From CAZDVK01 sp964508915 (GTDB lineage: Bacteria; Pseudomonadota; Alphaproteobacteria; Paracaedibacterales; CAIULA01), in contig CAZDVK010000010.1 in assembly GCA_964508915.1 (NCBI GenBank), positions 1 to 56,165 on the forward strand: 56,165 bases of DNA, in the 5' to 3' direction. The notes under the pieces were generated by a model. It made no database searches. It was not told the DNA's origin and was given only the letters and a program-made list of their open reading frames with translations. The position numbers were made by a program, and so were the translations under genes. Below are positions 7,982-17,034 of the stretch, one piece after another (within the stretch, counting starts at the first letter, position 1; each line of letters opens with the position of its first letter).

Positions 7982-9805
7982 TTACCACGACGAAAAGGGA
8001 TCTACAAAATAAGAACCATCCTCACCTCCAGAAGTTCCATCACCTGAAGATGATGGCTTAGATTGGAGAGAGGGTTCTCTTGTCGCACCAAGACCTCTGA
8101 AATAGGCCACCACTTCTAGCGAATAAATTTTATTTTGCAGCCCATCAAGACCCCTTCTGCCCTTAAGAATTTGACGAATTTTTTTATATGCGGTTAATTG
8201 CTCCTCTGCATTATAAGTGTTTGAAAGGGTCTGATAATTGGCAAAGCATATGGCTCGCGTAACTTCAAGATACAAAGCTCTTCTATCCTTACCTTTGCAA
8301 TCTATAGTGAGTATCCCCTCGAAACTAATAAGTTGAGCGTCAAGCGTTGCTTCGCCTTTGCCAGCACATCCATGACGTGCTGTTTTTTTAGCAGGAGGGC
8401 TTTGAGGAACTGGACTATCATCATCACTTTCATCAGAATCATCTTCAGATTCTTCATCAGAATCTTCGTCACCACTTCCACCAGAATCTGTTCCTTCAGC
8501 GGTTAAACTGGCAGATCCTTTATTCTCCAAAAAAACCCTATAAAGGTCTGGGTATGCCAATTTATTTTCCTCAGAATATTCCTTGCTTGCCATACACTCG
8601 CAAAAAATTTCGAAGCATCTTCTATCTAACTCGCTCAGAGTTAAAGACTCAAAAGAACCATTTTCCAAACCTCTTAATAAGCTTTTTAGTGCATTTCCAG
8701 CACCCACTAAGTAGGCTCCACGCTCTGTTCTAAAATTTATTTTGTAATCTCTCCAAAAAACCTCGATTTGCTCTTTATAAGTTCCACAAGATGCCACCGC
8801 AGCTGAAACTGCTGTTTTTTCCTTTCCCTCCACCATTGACGCTTTTCGTTTTTTTGAGGAGTTTGAAGCTGCAGGAGGTAGTGCAACAACAGGAGTAGGA
8901 ACTGCTGCAAAATCAGGTACAACAAAATCATCAAAATTATCTCGACAAAGTTCAAAATAAATTAACGGATACTCTTCTTGAATGCCTGCCACTAAAATGT
9001 AGGACGAAAGTGTGTCACTGGATACAGAACAATCAGATGGCTTCGGTAAACGGCGATCAACAAGATAGCCCAAAAACTCGGCTATGGGCTCTGAAAACTC
9101 GCGATGTGCCTCTTTAAATCTTTGAACCTCTTGAGATAAAGGTGATTTTTTAATAGTCTCCTCACGCTTATAAGAATCATACTCACCCATGCCTGCCAAA
9201 AAAGCAGATACAACCGGGGGAAAAGCAAACGATCCTGTCCTAATTTCTCGGCCAGCTCGTCTCCAATATTTTCCATAAACACCGCGAGGGGGTGTTGGAT
9301 TTCCTTGAATTGATCGTAATACCGCAGAGCTAGATGGAGAATTAACCGAAACAGGCTCCATCAGTTTTCCAAAAATAAGGGGATATGTTGCTGTCAGATC
9401 CTTTGATGAAAAATCGCCATACAGTTCGTCTCTACATAGCTGATAGTTTTCTGGTTTCTTCAGACGATAATCTGCCAAACAATTTAAAAATTCATCTTTA
9501 GAGGCAGCAAGCTCGTTTTGTTCTTCTTTAAATCTTTGAACCTCTTGATACAAAGGGTTTTCTTTGATGTACCTATCCTCTTGAAAATGATGAAAAGACG
9601 ACATCCCCGCCATAAAATCTGAAAGCCCTGGCGGGAAAACTGGTTGTGTTGCGTCAAGTTCCCTTTGCACCCTTGGCCAATCTTTTTTATGCCGTTGATC
9701 CGGGGGTAATAAACTTTCTAAATCTTTGGAAAAAACATCCGTTGAGATAACCACAAAAAAGAAAAATATTACTTCAAAAACGTAAATACACCTTCGCATA
9801 TTCAT
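7982..9805 (-). CDS. Large secreted protein with internal repeats, basic cluster and acidic tract
   Basis: I recognise no family. From the ATG at 9803-9805 the product has 607 residues, starting with a signal peptide (MNMRRC plus a very hydrophobic core ending DVFS); an ATG 11 codons earlier is possible. Two copies of a module of about 110 residues (approximately 43-150 and 181-290) share W-RE, FPP--S-F-AGM, QEVQRFKE, EFL--L-D-RL-KP and YPLI-F-L; a third, weaker copy covers about 350-425. Between them lies NSSKKRKAS (about 315-323), a classical nuclear-import-like cluster. Residues 446-463 are almost entirely Asp/Glu/Ser. The C-terminus is Ser/Gly-rich. An exported host-targeted protein is plausible but inferred. 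Confidence 0.75.
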   Translation of the reverse strand: MNMRRCIYVFEVIFFFFVVISTDVFSKDLESLLPPDQRHKKDWPRVQRELDATQPVFPPGLSDFMAGMSSFHHFQEDRYIKENPLYQEVQRFKEEQNELAASKDEFLNCLADYRLKKPENYQLCRDELYGDFSSKDLTATYPLIFGKLMEPVSVNSPSSSAVLRSIQGNPTPPRGVYGKYWRRAGREIRTGSFAFPPVVSAFLAGMGEYDSYKREETIKKSPLSQEVQRFKEAHREFSEPIAEFLGYLVDRRLPKPSDCSVSSDTLSSYILVAGIQEEYPLIYFELCRDNFDDFVVPDFAAVPTPVVALPPAASNSSKKRKASMVEGKEKTAVSAAVASCGTYKEQIEVFWRDYKINFRTERGAYLVGAGNALKSLLRGLENGSFESLTLSELDRRCFEIFCECMASKEYSEENKLAYPDLYRVFLENKGSASLTAEGTDSGGSGDEDSDEESEDDSDESDDDSPVPQSPPAKKTARHGCAGKGEATLDAQLISFEGILTIDCKGKDRRALYLEVTRAICFANYQTLSNTYNAEEQLTAYKKIRQILKGRRGLDGLQNKIYSLEVVAYFRGLGATREPSLQSKPSSSGDGTSGGEDGSYFVDPFSSW

Positions 9806-10027
9806 CTTCACAAGGCCCCTTTCTTTCCAAAATCCCATTAAACTTAAGAAAAATTCGTAGCACGCTTATTAATGGTAGTGTGCTTTGAGTGAGTTTGTCC
9901 CATAAAAAAAATCTTAAATTTTTTTGTTTTATAATCTGACCCGTAAATGCCACCCCACAATAATTATTTCAAGGCTATTTCAAACCTGCTATGGTGGGAA
10001 AAATTTGAACAATCGAAAGGTTTTTCC

Positions 10028-10624
10028 ATGCATATTCTTCCACCTTTACCTTATTCTATAGCAGCCCTTGAACCCCATATTTCTGCTAAAACTTTGGAAT
10101 TTCATCATGGAAAACACCACCAAGCTTACGTCACAAACTTAAACAATCTTATTCCGGGCACAGCCTTTGAAAGTTTGAATTTAGAGGATGTTATTTCCAA
10201 ATCTGCTAACGCTTCTGAACATGCCGCCATTTTCAATAATGCGGCCCAAGTTTGGAACCACACATTTTTCTGGAACAGCATGAAACCACAAGGTGGTGGC
10301 AAGCCGTCTGGCCTTTTGCTTAAGAAAATTGAAGAAGACTTTGGCAGTTACGAAGATTTTTTTAATATATTTAAGCAAACAACAATTTCTCAATTCGGAA
10401 GTGGTTGGGGCTGGCTGGTTGCAGATGCGTCCAAACGTCTAAGCGTTATGAAAACAGCCAATGCTTATGTGCCATTCACAGAGGGGCTAACCCCCCTGCT
10501 TACCTGTGATGTTTGGGAACATGCGTACTATTTAGATTATCAAAATCGTCGTCCAGATTACGTGGATACCTTCTTGACGCACTTGGTCAATTGGGATTTT
10601 GCAGAAGAAAATTTTTCAAAATAA
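10028..10624 (+). CDS. sodB: Superoxide dismutase, Fe type
   Basis: This enzyme dismutates superoxide to peroxide and oxygen in the cytoplasm. The 198-residue protein aligns along its length with the Fe-SOD family: FHHGKHHQAYVTNLNNLIPGT near the N-terminus (first His ligand), NNAAQVWNHTFFWNSM (second), and DVWEHAYYLDYQNRRPDYV carrying the Asp and His ligands. The QVWNHTFFW context favours iron over manganese. The start at 10028 has AAAGG 8 nt upstream; the open frame extends 27 codons further without SOD similarity. It is a monocistronic gene on the plus strand. Confidence 0.95.
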   Translation: MHILPPLPYSIAALEPHISAKTLEFHHGKHHQAYVTNLNNLIPGTAFESLNLEDVISKSANASEHAAIFNNAAQVWNHTFFWNSMKPQGGGKPSGLLLKKIEEDFGSYEDFFNIFKQTTISQFGSGWGWLVADASKRLSVMKTANAYVPFTEGLTPLLTCDVWEHAYYLDYQNRRPDYVDTFLTHLVNWDFAEENFSK

Positions 10625-10747
10625 TATCTCCTATTTTGATTGAATATTGTGCGCGTTTTTGCACAAAGGGTCCATAGCTTGAGGTTTTTTATTTCTCAAA
10701 TAGAATATACAATAATGTAGCAAGGGCTAGGCTTTTAGGCATTGTTT

Positions 10748-13700
10748 ATGACTTCTTTAAAAAATACTCTTTCTAACCTTTCCCCAAGCTATCGCCCTTT
10801 TGTGGTTAAAAATTTATTCGAACAACACAAAAAAACCATCGTTTTTGTTGCTGATTGTGAAGAAGATGCCATAACAGTTTATCAACAGCTCCTTTTTTTA
10901 TGTCCGCAGATACCCTGCCTTTTTTTCCCGAGCTGGGACTGTTTGCCCTACGATCGTGTTAGCCCCAGCAACGAATGCATGACACAGCGATTAAGTGTTT
11001 TATGGCAACTGACACAACAAACGAAGCCCTTTATTTTTGTCACCTCTATTCAGGCGCTGCTTCAAAAAGTTCCACCTATTTCATTAATTCAAGAAACCCA
11101 AAAAACCATTCACGTGGGTGATTCCTTAAACCGTTCTGAATTTCTAGATTTTCTAGCCAAACAGGGTTTTAGGCGCCAAGAAACCGTTTACGAAGCGGGT
11201 GAATTTGCCGTTCGGGGTAGCCTTTTAGACATCTTTCCAACGAATATATCCACCCCTGTTCGGCTTGATTTTTTTGGAGACACCCTTGAAGCCATTCGAA
11301 CATTTGATGCGTTGACACAAACCACCCAAAATTCCATTCAGTCATTTAATTTGGGCCCTGTTCGTGAGGTTTTACTGACCCCAGATTCTATTAATAATTT
11401 TAAATCTACTTATCAAAAAAGCTTTCCGCCTAACAACCATGGCGTTTATGATGACCCGCTTTATTTGGCTGTAACACAAGGGCTAGAATACGCAGGTGCG
11501 GAACATTGGTTGCCATTTTTTTACACAAACCTCAATTGGGTTTTAGACTATATAGGCCCTGATGCTGTTCTGACTTATGATGCCAAGGTCAATGGTGCCA
11601 TGACCGAACATCTAAAAAGTATTCAAGACTACTATATGGCACGGGTGAATCCCATTATCGCAAGCACTACATACCACCCCATCTCGCCAGAGCTTTTGTA
11701 TGGCCAAGAACAGCAATGGCACCAGTGGTTAGATAATCATAGGAATTATTGTTTCACACCTTTTAACGTTCCTGATTCAAAAAATCAAACGGTAACAGAT
11801 ATTCAAGTTCAGCCTGCACCTGATTTATCAGCGCAACGGCAAAAAGAAGGGGATGCATTTTTTGAAGCATTAGCACAAACACTTCAAGAACAAAGTAGAG
11901 AAAATCGTCGCGTTATTATAATCAGCGACACGCTGGGTTCTCAAAAGCGGCTGGAAGGTATTTTGACAGATTATAACCTTGACCTTCAGCCGTCAGATTC
12001 ATGGCCTTTTAAAGCGCCATTGGGTATTTATTCGCTTGTTGCCCCTTTTGATACTGGATTCGTTTCTGAAACAGATTATGTTCTGACAGAACAAGACATT
12101 TTAGGGTACAGATTAACGCGCCCCCAACGCAAACGCAGTAAATCTTCTGTTTTTCAAGATGCCAGTGACTTATCAACCGGTGACCTAATTGTTCATCGCG
12201 ATCATGGTATTGGCCGTTATTTAGGTCTTGAAACAGTGACGATCAATAGCAACGCCCATGATTGTTTGGTATTGCTGTACGCGGATGACAATAAGTTATT
12301 TTTACCTGTTGAAAATATTGATGCCATTAGCCGTTATGGCAGTGATTCGTCTTTAGCACAATTAGATCGATTGGGGTCCAATGCTTGGCATCATCGAAAA
12401 GATAAAGTTAAAAAACGAATTCGGATCATTGCTGATTATTTATTGAAAGTCGCAGCAGAACGGGCCCTTCATAAGGCCCCTGCCCTAGAACGTATTGATA
12501 CGCATTACGATAGTTTTTGCGCTGGTTTTCCTTATACCGAAACAGAAGATCAGCAAACCGCCATTGATGACACCTTGGCAGATATGGCATCAGGACGGCC
12601 CATGGATCGCCTGGTTTGTGGCGATGTTGGGTTTGGAAAAACGGAGGTTGCTTTACGAGCAGCTTATATTGCCGCATCTCATGGCAAGCAGGTGGCTGTT
12701 GTTGTGCCAACCACCCTGTTATGCCGTCAACATTTTCAGAATTTCACCAAACGGTTCCAAGGAACACCTTTCAAAGTAGCCCAACTATCCAGGCTTGTTA
12801 GAAGCCCTGACCGGGTACGTGCTGACCTGGCTTCTGGAAATATTCGCATCATTATCGCAACCCATACAATTTTATCAGAAAAAACAAAATTTCATGATTT
12901 AGGGCTGTTAATTGTGGATGAAGAACAACATTTTGGTGTGAAACAAAAAGAAAGCCTTAAAAAACTAAAAGCGGATGTGCATGTTTTAACATTAACAGCT
13001 ACCCCTATTCCCCGCACACTTCAACTAGCCCTTGGCGGTGTTCGTGAACTAAGCCTAATGACCACCCCCCCTGTAGACCGCCTGGCTGTTCGAACATTTA
13101 TTACGCCCTTTGACCCCGTTGTTATTCGAGAAGCCATTTTGCGTGAATACCACCGTGGCGGACAAATTTTTTATGTATGTCCTTATATTGAAGATTTAGA
13201 AGATTTGTCTAACCAACTGAAAAAGTTAGTGCCTGAAATTAAATTTGCTATCGCCCATGGTCAACTTCCCACCACAGATTTAGAAAATATTGTGGGCGCC
13301 TTTTATGACCATGAATACCATTTATTGCTTAGCACGAATATTATTGAATCGGGAATTGATATTCCAACAGCCAATACCCTTATTGTGCACAATGCAGATC
13401 GTATGGGGTTGGCGCAACTTTACCAATTACGCGGGCGGGTGGGCCGGTCTAAAACACAAGCTTATGCGTACCTCACTTTTCCGCCCCACAAGGCCTTAAC
13501 GGCAAATGCAGAAAAAAGGCTACATGTTATGCAAAGCCTAGACACTTTAGGGGCTGGGTTTCGGGTAGCAAGCCACGATTTAGATATTCGAGGGGCCGGT
13601 AATATTGTGGGTGAAGAACAGTCGGGCCACATTCGGGAAGTAGGTGTAGAGCTTTACCAAACATTACTGCACGAAGCCATTATGATGGCGCGCGCTAACC

Positions 13701-14200
13701 AAGTAAACCAAGAGGAAGGGTTTACTACAGAAGAATGGTCACCCCAAATTAATATTGGATCAGCCATTTTAATTCCAGAATTGTATGTAGCTGATTTGGG
13801 ACTGCGTTTAAACTTGTACAGACGTGTTGGAACTTTAAAAACAAAAGAAGAAATAGAAGCTTTTGCCGCCGAACTTATTGACCGCTTTGGCCCCTTGCCG
13901 CAAGAGGTTAATAACTTGATAACCGTCATTGAATTGAAAACTTTGTGTCGTCGATCAGGCATTGAAAAACTAGAGGTTGGGCCCAAAGGCCTTACTTTAT
14001 CATTTCGCAACAATACCTTTTCCAATCAACCAGGGCTTATGGAATACCTTCAAAAACCTGAAGTTCACAAACCTGGACCTGTCAAAATTCGACCTGATCA
14101 AAAACTGGTGTTCATGCGTCAATGGCCTAATGAAGAAGCCGTTTTACGCAATACAAAAAATATTCTAGGAAATTTAGCAGTCATTGCTGCAAAGGGTTAG
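10748..14200 (+). CDS. mfd: Transcription-repair coupling factor
   Basis: Mfd removes RNA polymerase stalled at lesions and recruits UvrA. The 1150-residue protein has the expected order: N-terminal UvrB-like module (FPSWDCLPYDRVSPS, EFAVRGSLLDIFP), RNA polymerase-interacting domain (TGDLIVHRDHGIGRYLGLE), superfamily 2 translocase motors with Walker A GDVGFGKTEVALRAA, Walker B DEEQHFG, TATPIPRTL, and motif VI region QLRGRVGRS, then the C-terminal regulatory domain. The ATG at 10748 is preferred over a TTG two codons earlier. It is full length and intact. Confidence 0.97.
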   Translation: MTSLKNTLSNLSPSYRPFVVKNLFEQHKKTIVFVADCEEDAITVYQQLLFLCPQIPCLFFPSWDCLPYDRVSPSNECMTQRLSVLWQLTQQTKPFIFVTSIQALLQKVPPISLIQETQKTIHVGDSLNRSEFLDFLAKQGFRRQETVYEAGEFAVRGSLLDIFPTNISTPVRLDFFGDTLEAIRTFDALTQTTQNSIQSFNLGPVREVLLTPDSINNFKSTYQKSFPPNNHGVYDDPLYLAVTQGLEYAGAEHWLPFFYTNLNWVLDYIGPDAVLTYDAKVNGAMTEHLKSIQDYYMARVNPIIASTTYHPISPELLYGQEQQWHQWLDNHRNYCFTPFNVPDSKNQTVTDIQVQPAPDLSAQRQKEGDAFFEALAQTLQEQSRENRRVIIISDTLGSQKRLEGILTDYNLDLQPSDSWPFKAPLGIYSLVAPFDTGFVSETDYVLTEQDILGYRLTRPQRKRSKSSVFQDASDLSTGDLIVHRDHGIGRYLGLETVTINSNAHDCLVLLYADDNKLFLPVENIDAISRYGSDSSLAQLDRLGSNAWHHRKDKVKKRIRIIADYLLKVAAERALHKAPALERIDTHYDSFCAGFPYTETEDQQTAIDDTLADMASGRPMDRLVCGDVGFGKTEVALRAAYIAASHGKQVAVVVPTTLLCRQHFQNFTKRFQGTPFKVAQLSRLVRSPDRVRADLASGNIRIIIATHTILSEKTKFHDLGLLIVDEEQHFGVKQKESLKKLKADVHVLTLTATPIPRTLQLALGGVRELSLMTTPPVDRLAVRTFITPFDPVVIREAILREYHRGGQIFYVCPYIEDLEDLSNQLKKLVPEIKFAIAHGQLPTTDLENIVGAFYDHEYHLLLSTNIIESGIDIPTANTLIVHNADRMGLAQLYQLRGRVGRSKTQAYAYLTFPPHKALTANAEKRLHVMQSLDTLGAGFRVASHDLDIRGAGNIVGEEQSGHIREVGVELYQTLLHEAIMMARANQVNQEEGFTTEEWSPQINIGSAILIPELYVADLGLRLNLYRRVGTLKTKEEIEAFAAELIDRFGPLPQEVNNLITVIELKTLCRRSGIEKLEVGPKGLTLSFRNNTFSNQPGLMEYLQKPEVHKPGPVKIRPDQKLVFMRQWPNEEAVLRNTKNILGNLAVIAAKG

Positions 14201-14392
14201 GTTTTTTCTCCATATAAAAATTGATAATCTGCCGAAGCCTTTGGAAATATAAGAACTTGTCTTACCGTTAATTCCTATAGTTTTAGCTGCACATAAAGCT
14301 GTTGTACCTACTACAAAACACTCTACTAGTTCGGCTTGTACATTTTTACTTAATCGACTCTTTCGCATTCTTCTCTTATAATGTTGTTTCAT
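14201..14392 (-). pseudogene. Remnant of an IS1595-type transposase (N-terminus only, frameshifted)
   Basis: On the minus strand the frame from 14368 reads MRKSRLSKNVQAELVECFV and continues with GTTAL-AAKTIGINGKTSSY, matching the usual N-terminus of IS1595-family transposases, which start with RKS(R/K)LS and contain an AA--IGINK-TA-YYFHRLR helix. Around 14245-14250 the frame shifts; in another frame the next residues are FQRLRQII, exactly the expected continuation. Nothing of the catalytic domain remains, and the fragment runs into the mfd stop codon. A dead relic; family assignment is by recall of motif. Confidence 0.65.
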
Positions 14393-14521
14393 GTTATCTG
14401 GGATAGCCCCTAAATATTATTTTTTTAATAACAATCGTGTTTCTGCTGTATCAGTACTTCTCAAAGATTTTTTTTTTGCTATACTCACACTGTTTTGGAT
14501 CCAAATTTCAGGAAGACACAT

Positions 14522-15469
14522 TTGGTAGAGCAATTTTTGAACAAAGAGACTTTTTTAAACGTAAACGCAAGGCAGGTATTTTCTGTTGCTTTCGTTGGCT
14601 TTTCTGAGTCTATTGGCTTAAGCATGGGACGCGCTGTTTTTTATGATAATTTCGCAGCTGTTAGCTCTAATTTTCAAAATTTTGATGCCATTTGTGTGAA
14701 CGCAGATACAATTCATCGTGATTCTATTCATTCAGGAACAAATGTACCTATTTTGTTTGTGGGGTCATCTGAAAATTCTATTGAACCTTTTATTCATTTG
14801 GCTTCTGACTGGTATGTCGGGTCCATTCATAGCCCTTTTTTCAATATACGTTTAAAAAATTTTTTAAATTATCAGCAGGAAAAAAAAATTCCAAGCCACA
14901 TGACAAATACGTCAAGTGTGGAACTAGCATTTATGGCTTTTTATGACAAACTAACTGGCCTTGTTAACCGCAGTTTATTCGAAGAACGTTGTCGTGAAAG
15001 TTTAGGTACATACCACAGAGCGCTTCGCCCTTTTTCTTTGTTTTTCCTGGATATGGATCAGTTTAAAAATATTAATGATCAGTTTTCTCACAAATTCGGG
15101 GACCAGCTTCTTGCAGCCATTGCCGAACGCTTGCGTCGATGTGTGCGGCGGGAAGACACAGTATCCCGTTTTGGGGGGGATGAATTTGCTTTATTGTTTC
15201 AAGATGTAGAAGATATAGAAGCCCTTCAAAATATAGCTAATCGTATTGCCAATGTTTTAAAGGCCCCCTTTATCATTCAGGAGCAAAAAATTTATATTAC
15301 ATGTAGCATTGGGGTTGCATCTGTTCCACAAGATGGTACCTGTTGTGAAACACTACTTCACAAGGCTGATCAAGCTATGTATAAAAGTAAAAAAAATGGT
15401 GGTTCTCAGGTTACTTTTGTGTGTAAGCCGCATGAACATATAAAACTGCCGTTTGATTTGGAAATTTGA
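14522..15469 (+). CDS. Diguanylate cyclase with degenerate receiver-like N-terminus
   Basis: The C-terminal half (from about residue 145) is a GGDEF domain that makes cyclic-di-GMP: YDKLTGLVNRSLFEERC, FLDMDQFKNIND, an intact RFGGDEFALLF active site, and an RxxD inhibitory site (RRED) five residues before it. The first 135 residues have alternating strand/helix pattern with DAICVNADT, NVPILFVGSSE and a C-terminal NFLNYQ helix, like a two-component receiver, but no clear phospho-acceptor Asp arrangement. A TTG at 14522 is chosen, preceded by AGGAAG; a TTG at 14495 is alternative. PopA/PleD-like architecture, function inferred. Confidence 0.8.
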   Translation: MVEQFLNKETFLNVNARQVFSVAFVGFSESIGLSMGRAVFYDNFAAVSSNFQNFDAICVNADTIHRDSIHSGTNVPILFVGSSENSIEPFIHLASDWYVGSIHSPFFNIRLKNFLNYQQEKKIPSHMTNTSSVELAFMAFYDKLTGLVNRSLFEERCRESLGTYHRALRPFSLFFLDMDQFKNINDQFSHKFGDQLLAAIAERLRRCVRREDTVSRFGGDEFALLFQDVEDIEALQNIANRIANVLKAPFIIQEQKIYITCSIGVASVPQDGTCCETLLHKADQAMYKSKKNGGSQVTFVCKPHEHIKLPFDLEI

Positions 15470-15486
15470 TTTTTTTTAAGGATCCT

Positions 15487-16506
15487 ATGACAATAAGCAA
15501 CGTTTTAATTTTTAGTAATGGTGAATTAATTGGCGATGGCATGATGAAGTTACCTTTCATAAGGTCACTTCCTAAGGCATTTCCAAATGCTCGGGTTACT
15601 TGGCTTGCAGGGCGTCATCCAACAATTTTTAAAACAGCCCTTTCACCCCTTGTGGAGCCATACATTCACCATGTTGTTGATCAAACTTCTTTGGGGGGAA
15701 GTTGGAAACATTGCCTCACAAATCCCTGTAAAAGGCTTGGCCTTGAACCGCGTTATGATGTGGTGATTGACACTGAAAAAAAAATTCTGACAAGTCTTGC
15801 CTTGAAACGTATTCCCCATAATTTATTTATATCTGCATCTTGTCATTGGTTTTTTTCTGACAAAAAACCTGCTCAAGATTATAAAAAGCCACTTTTGCTG
15901 CTGGATCGTTTGATGGATTTATTGTGTGTCGCAACAGGTGAACCTATTAAACCAGAATTTGATTTTGACATTCCAAAAGAATGGTTAAGTTTTGCAAACG
16001 AAATTTTGGCACCTTATTCCCATATGCCCATGGTTACTTTATCACCCGGTGCGGGTGGACGTTTTAAATGTTGGCCTTTAGAAAATTTTGTAAAATTGGC
16101 CCAACAGCTTCAAGAAAGTCAGATTCAACCTTTGTTTATTCTGGGGCCCGCTGAACTTGAATGGCAAAGTCTTATTGAAAAAGAAATTCCAAACGCTGTG
16201 TTTCCACTTCAAATAGCTACTGAAAAATTAGGGCACACGCCCCCTGTTTACGTAACCATTGCCATGGCAAAATTATGCCAAGCGAATGTGGCAAATGATG
16301 GTGGTGTTGGCCATATTGTGGCAAGTTCTAATCAACCAACTATTTCCATGTGGGGCCCAACAGAGCCGGCTAAATCAACGCCCAATGGTGAAAAAGTTCG
16401 CGTAATTCGGGCGCAAAGTTTTGGGGGGCATGACATGACAAACATTCCTGTCCATGCCATTCGCCAAGAAATCAACAGCTGCTTAAGGCAAGAAAAAGTG
16501 GCATAA
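15487..16506 (+). CDS. Glycosyltransferase family 9 (heptosyltransferase-like)
   Basis: This 339-residue cytoplasmic enzyme probably adds a heptose or related sugar to the lipopolysaccharide core. The N-terminus has the GT9 pattern of a G(D/E)-containing first loop (FSNGELIGDGMMKLPFIRSL) followed by WLAGRH; the C-terminal domain shows TLSPGAGGRFKCWPLENFVKLA and the nucleotide-sugar site ANDGGVGHIVASSNQPTISMWGPTEP. AAGGA lies 6 nt before the ATG at 15487. It overlaps the end of the upstream GGDEF gene in its leader only, and a bidirectional terminator follows. Confidence 0.85.
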   Translation: MTISNVLIFSNGELIGDGMMKLPFIRSLPKAFPNARVTWLAGRHPTIFKTALSPLVEPYIHHVVDQTSLGGSWKHCLTNPCKRLGLEPRYDVVIDTEKKILTSLALKRIPHNLFISASCHWFFSDKKPAQDYKKPLLLLDRLMDLLCVATGEPIKPEFDFDIPKEWLSFANEILAPYSHMPMVTLSPGAGGRFKCWPLENFVKLAQQLQESQIQPLFILGPAELEWQSLIEKEIPNAVFPLQIATEKLGHTPPVYVTIAMAKLCQANVANDGGVGHIVASSNQPTISMWGPTEPAKSTPNGEKVRVIRAQSFGGHDMTNIPVHAIRQEINSCLRQEKVA

Positions 16507-16541
16507 AAAAAGCGGGCTATAAAAACCCGCTTTTTTATTTT
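16503..16541. terminator. Bidirectional intrinsic terminator between GT9 gene and rpsU
   Basis: AAGCGGG (16510-16516) pairs with CCCGCTT (16526-16532), flanked by A-run on the left and T-run on the right, so it can end transcription from both convergent genes. Confidence 0.85.
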
Positions 16542-16550
16542 TAGAGATAA

Positions 16551-16754
16551 CTAGTAACCTTCGCGTTCTAAACGTTTACGCATCAACTTGCGATGACGGC
16601 GCACGGCTTCGGATTGTTCCCGAGCCCGCTTTTCGGAAGGCTTTTCAAAGTGTCGACGAAGCTTCATTTCACGGTAAATTCCTTCCCGTTGCATTTTCTT
16701 TTTTAATGCGCGTAAAGCTTGGTCAACGTTATTGTCACGAACAACAACTTCCAC
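16551..16754 (-). CDS. rpsU: 30S ribosomal protein S21
   Basis: A 67-residue basic protein of the small subunit. It shows the S21 pattern throughout: start VVVRDNNVDQALRALKKKMQREG, then FEKPSEKRARE and a strongly basic C-terminus RRHRKLMRKRLEREG. Length and sequence are normal for alphaproteobacteria. It is monocistronic, convergent with the GT9 gene. Confidence 0.96.
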   Translation of the reverse strand: MEVVVRDNNVDQALRALKKKMQREGIYREMKLRRHFEKPSEKRAREQSEAVRRHRKLMRKRLEREGY

Positions 16755-16886
16755 GTGTTATCTCAACTCCTTTCTAATTTTAAAAAATACCCATGTATAA
16801 ACACAGATACTAACCAAGATAGATTAAAAAAATAAAAAATCAAGGTTTTATATAACGAAAGTCTTGTAATTTTGGTATAACCCGAA

Positions 16887-16968
16887 CGTCATCGCGAACC
16901 CCGCATGGAGTGTGGCGATCCAGTATTTTTAATGGATTGCTTCGTCGCCTTAGCTCCTCGCAATGACG
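16887..16968. repeat. Palindromic MITE-like repeat
   Basis: An 82-bp imperfect palindrome: CGTCATCGCGA at the left end is complementary to CGCAATGACG at the right, with an inner GATCCA/TGGATT arm and the block TGGATTGCTTCGTCGCC. This is the widespread bacterial repeat type reading GTCATTGCGAGGAGC--GCGACGAAGCAATCCA, known from many Rickettsiales and other genomes. Identification is by recall. The rest of the 280-bp gap (16755-17034) is AT-rich with nothing else recognised. Confidence 0.7.
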
Positions 16969-17034
16969 ATAAGGTGTACTTAAACTATAGTGTTCTCGCT
17001 ACAGTAAAATCAGAGTTAAGGTCATTTGCAAATT

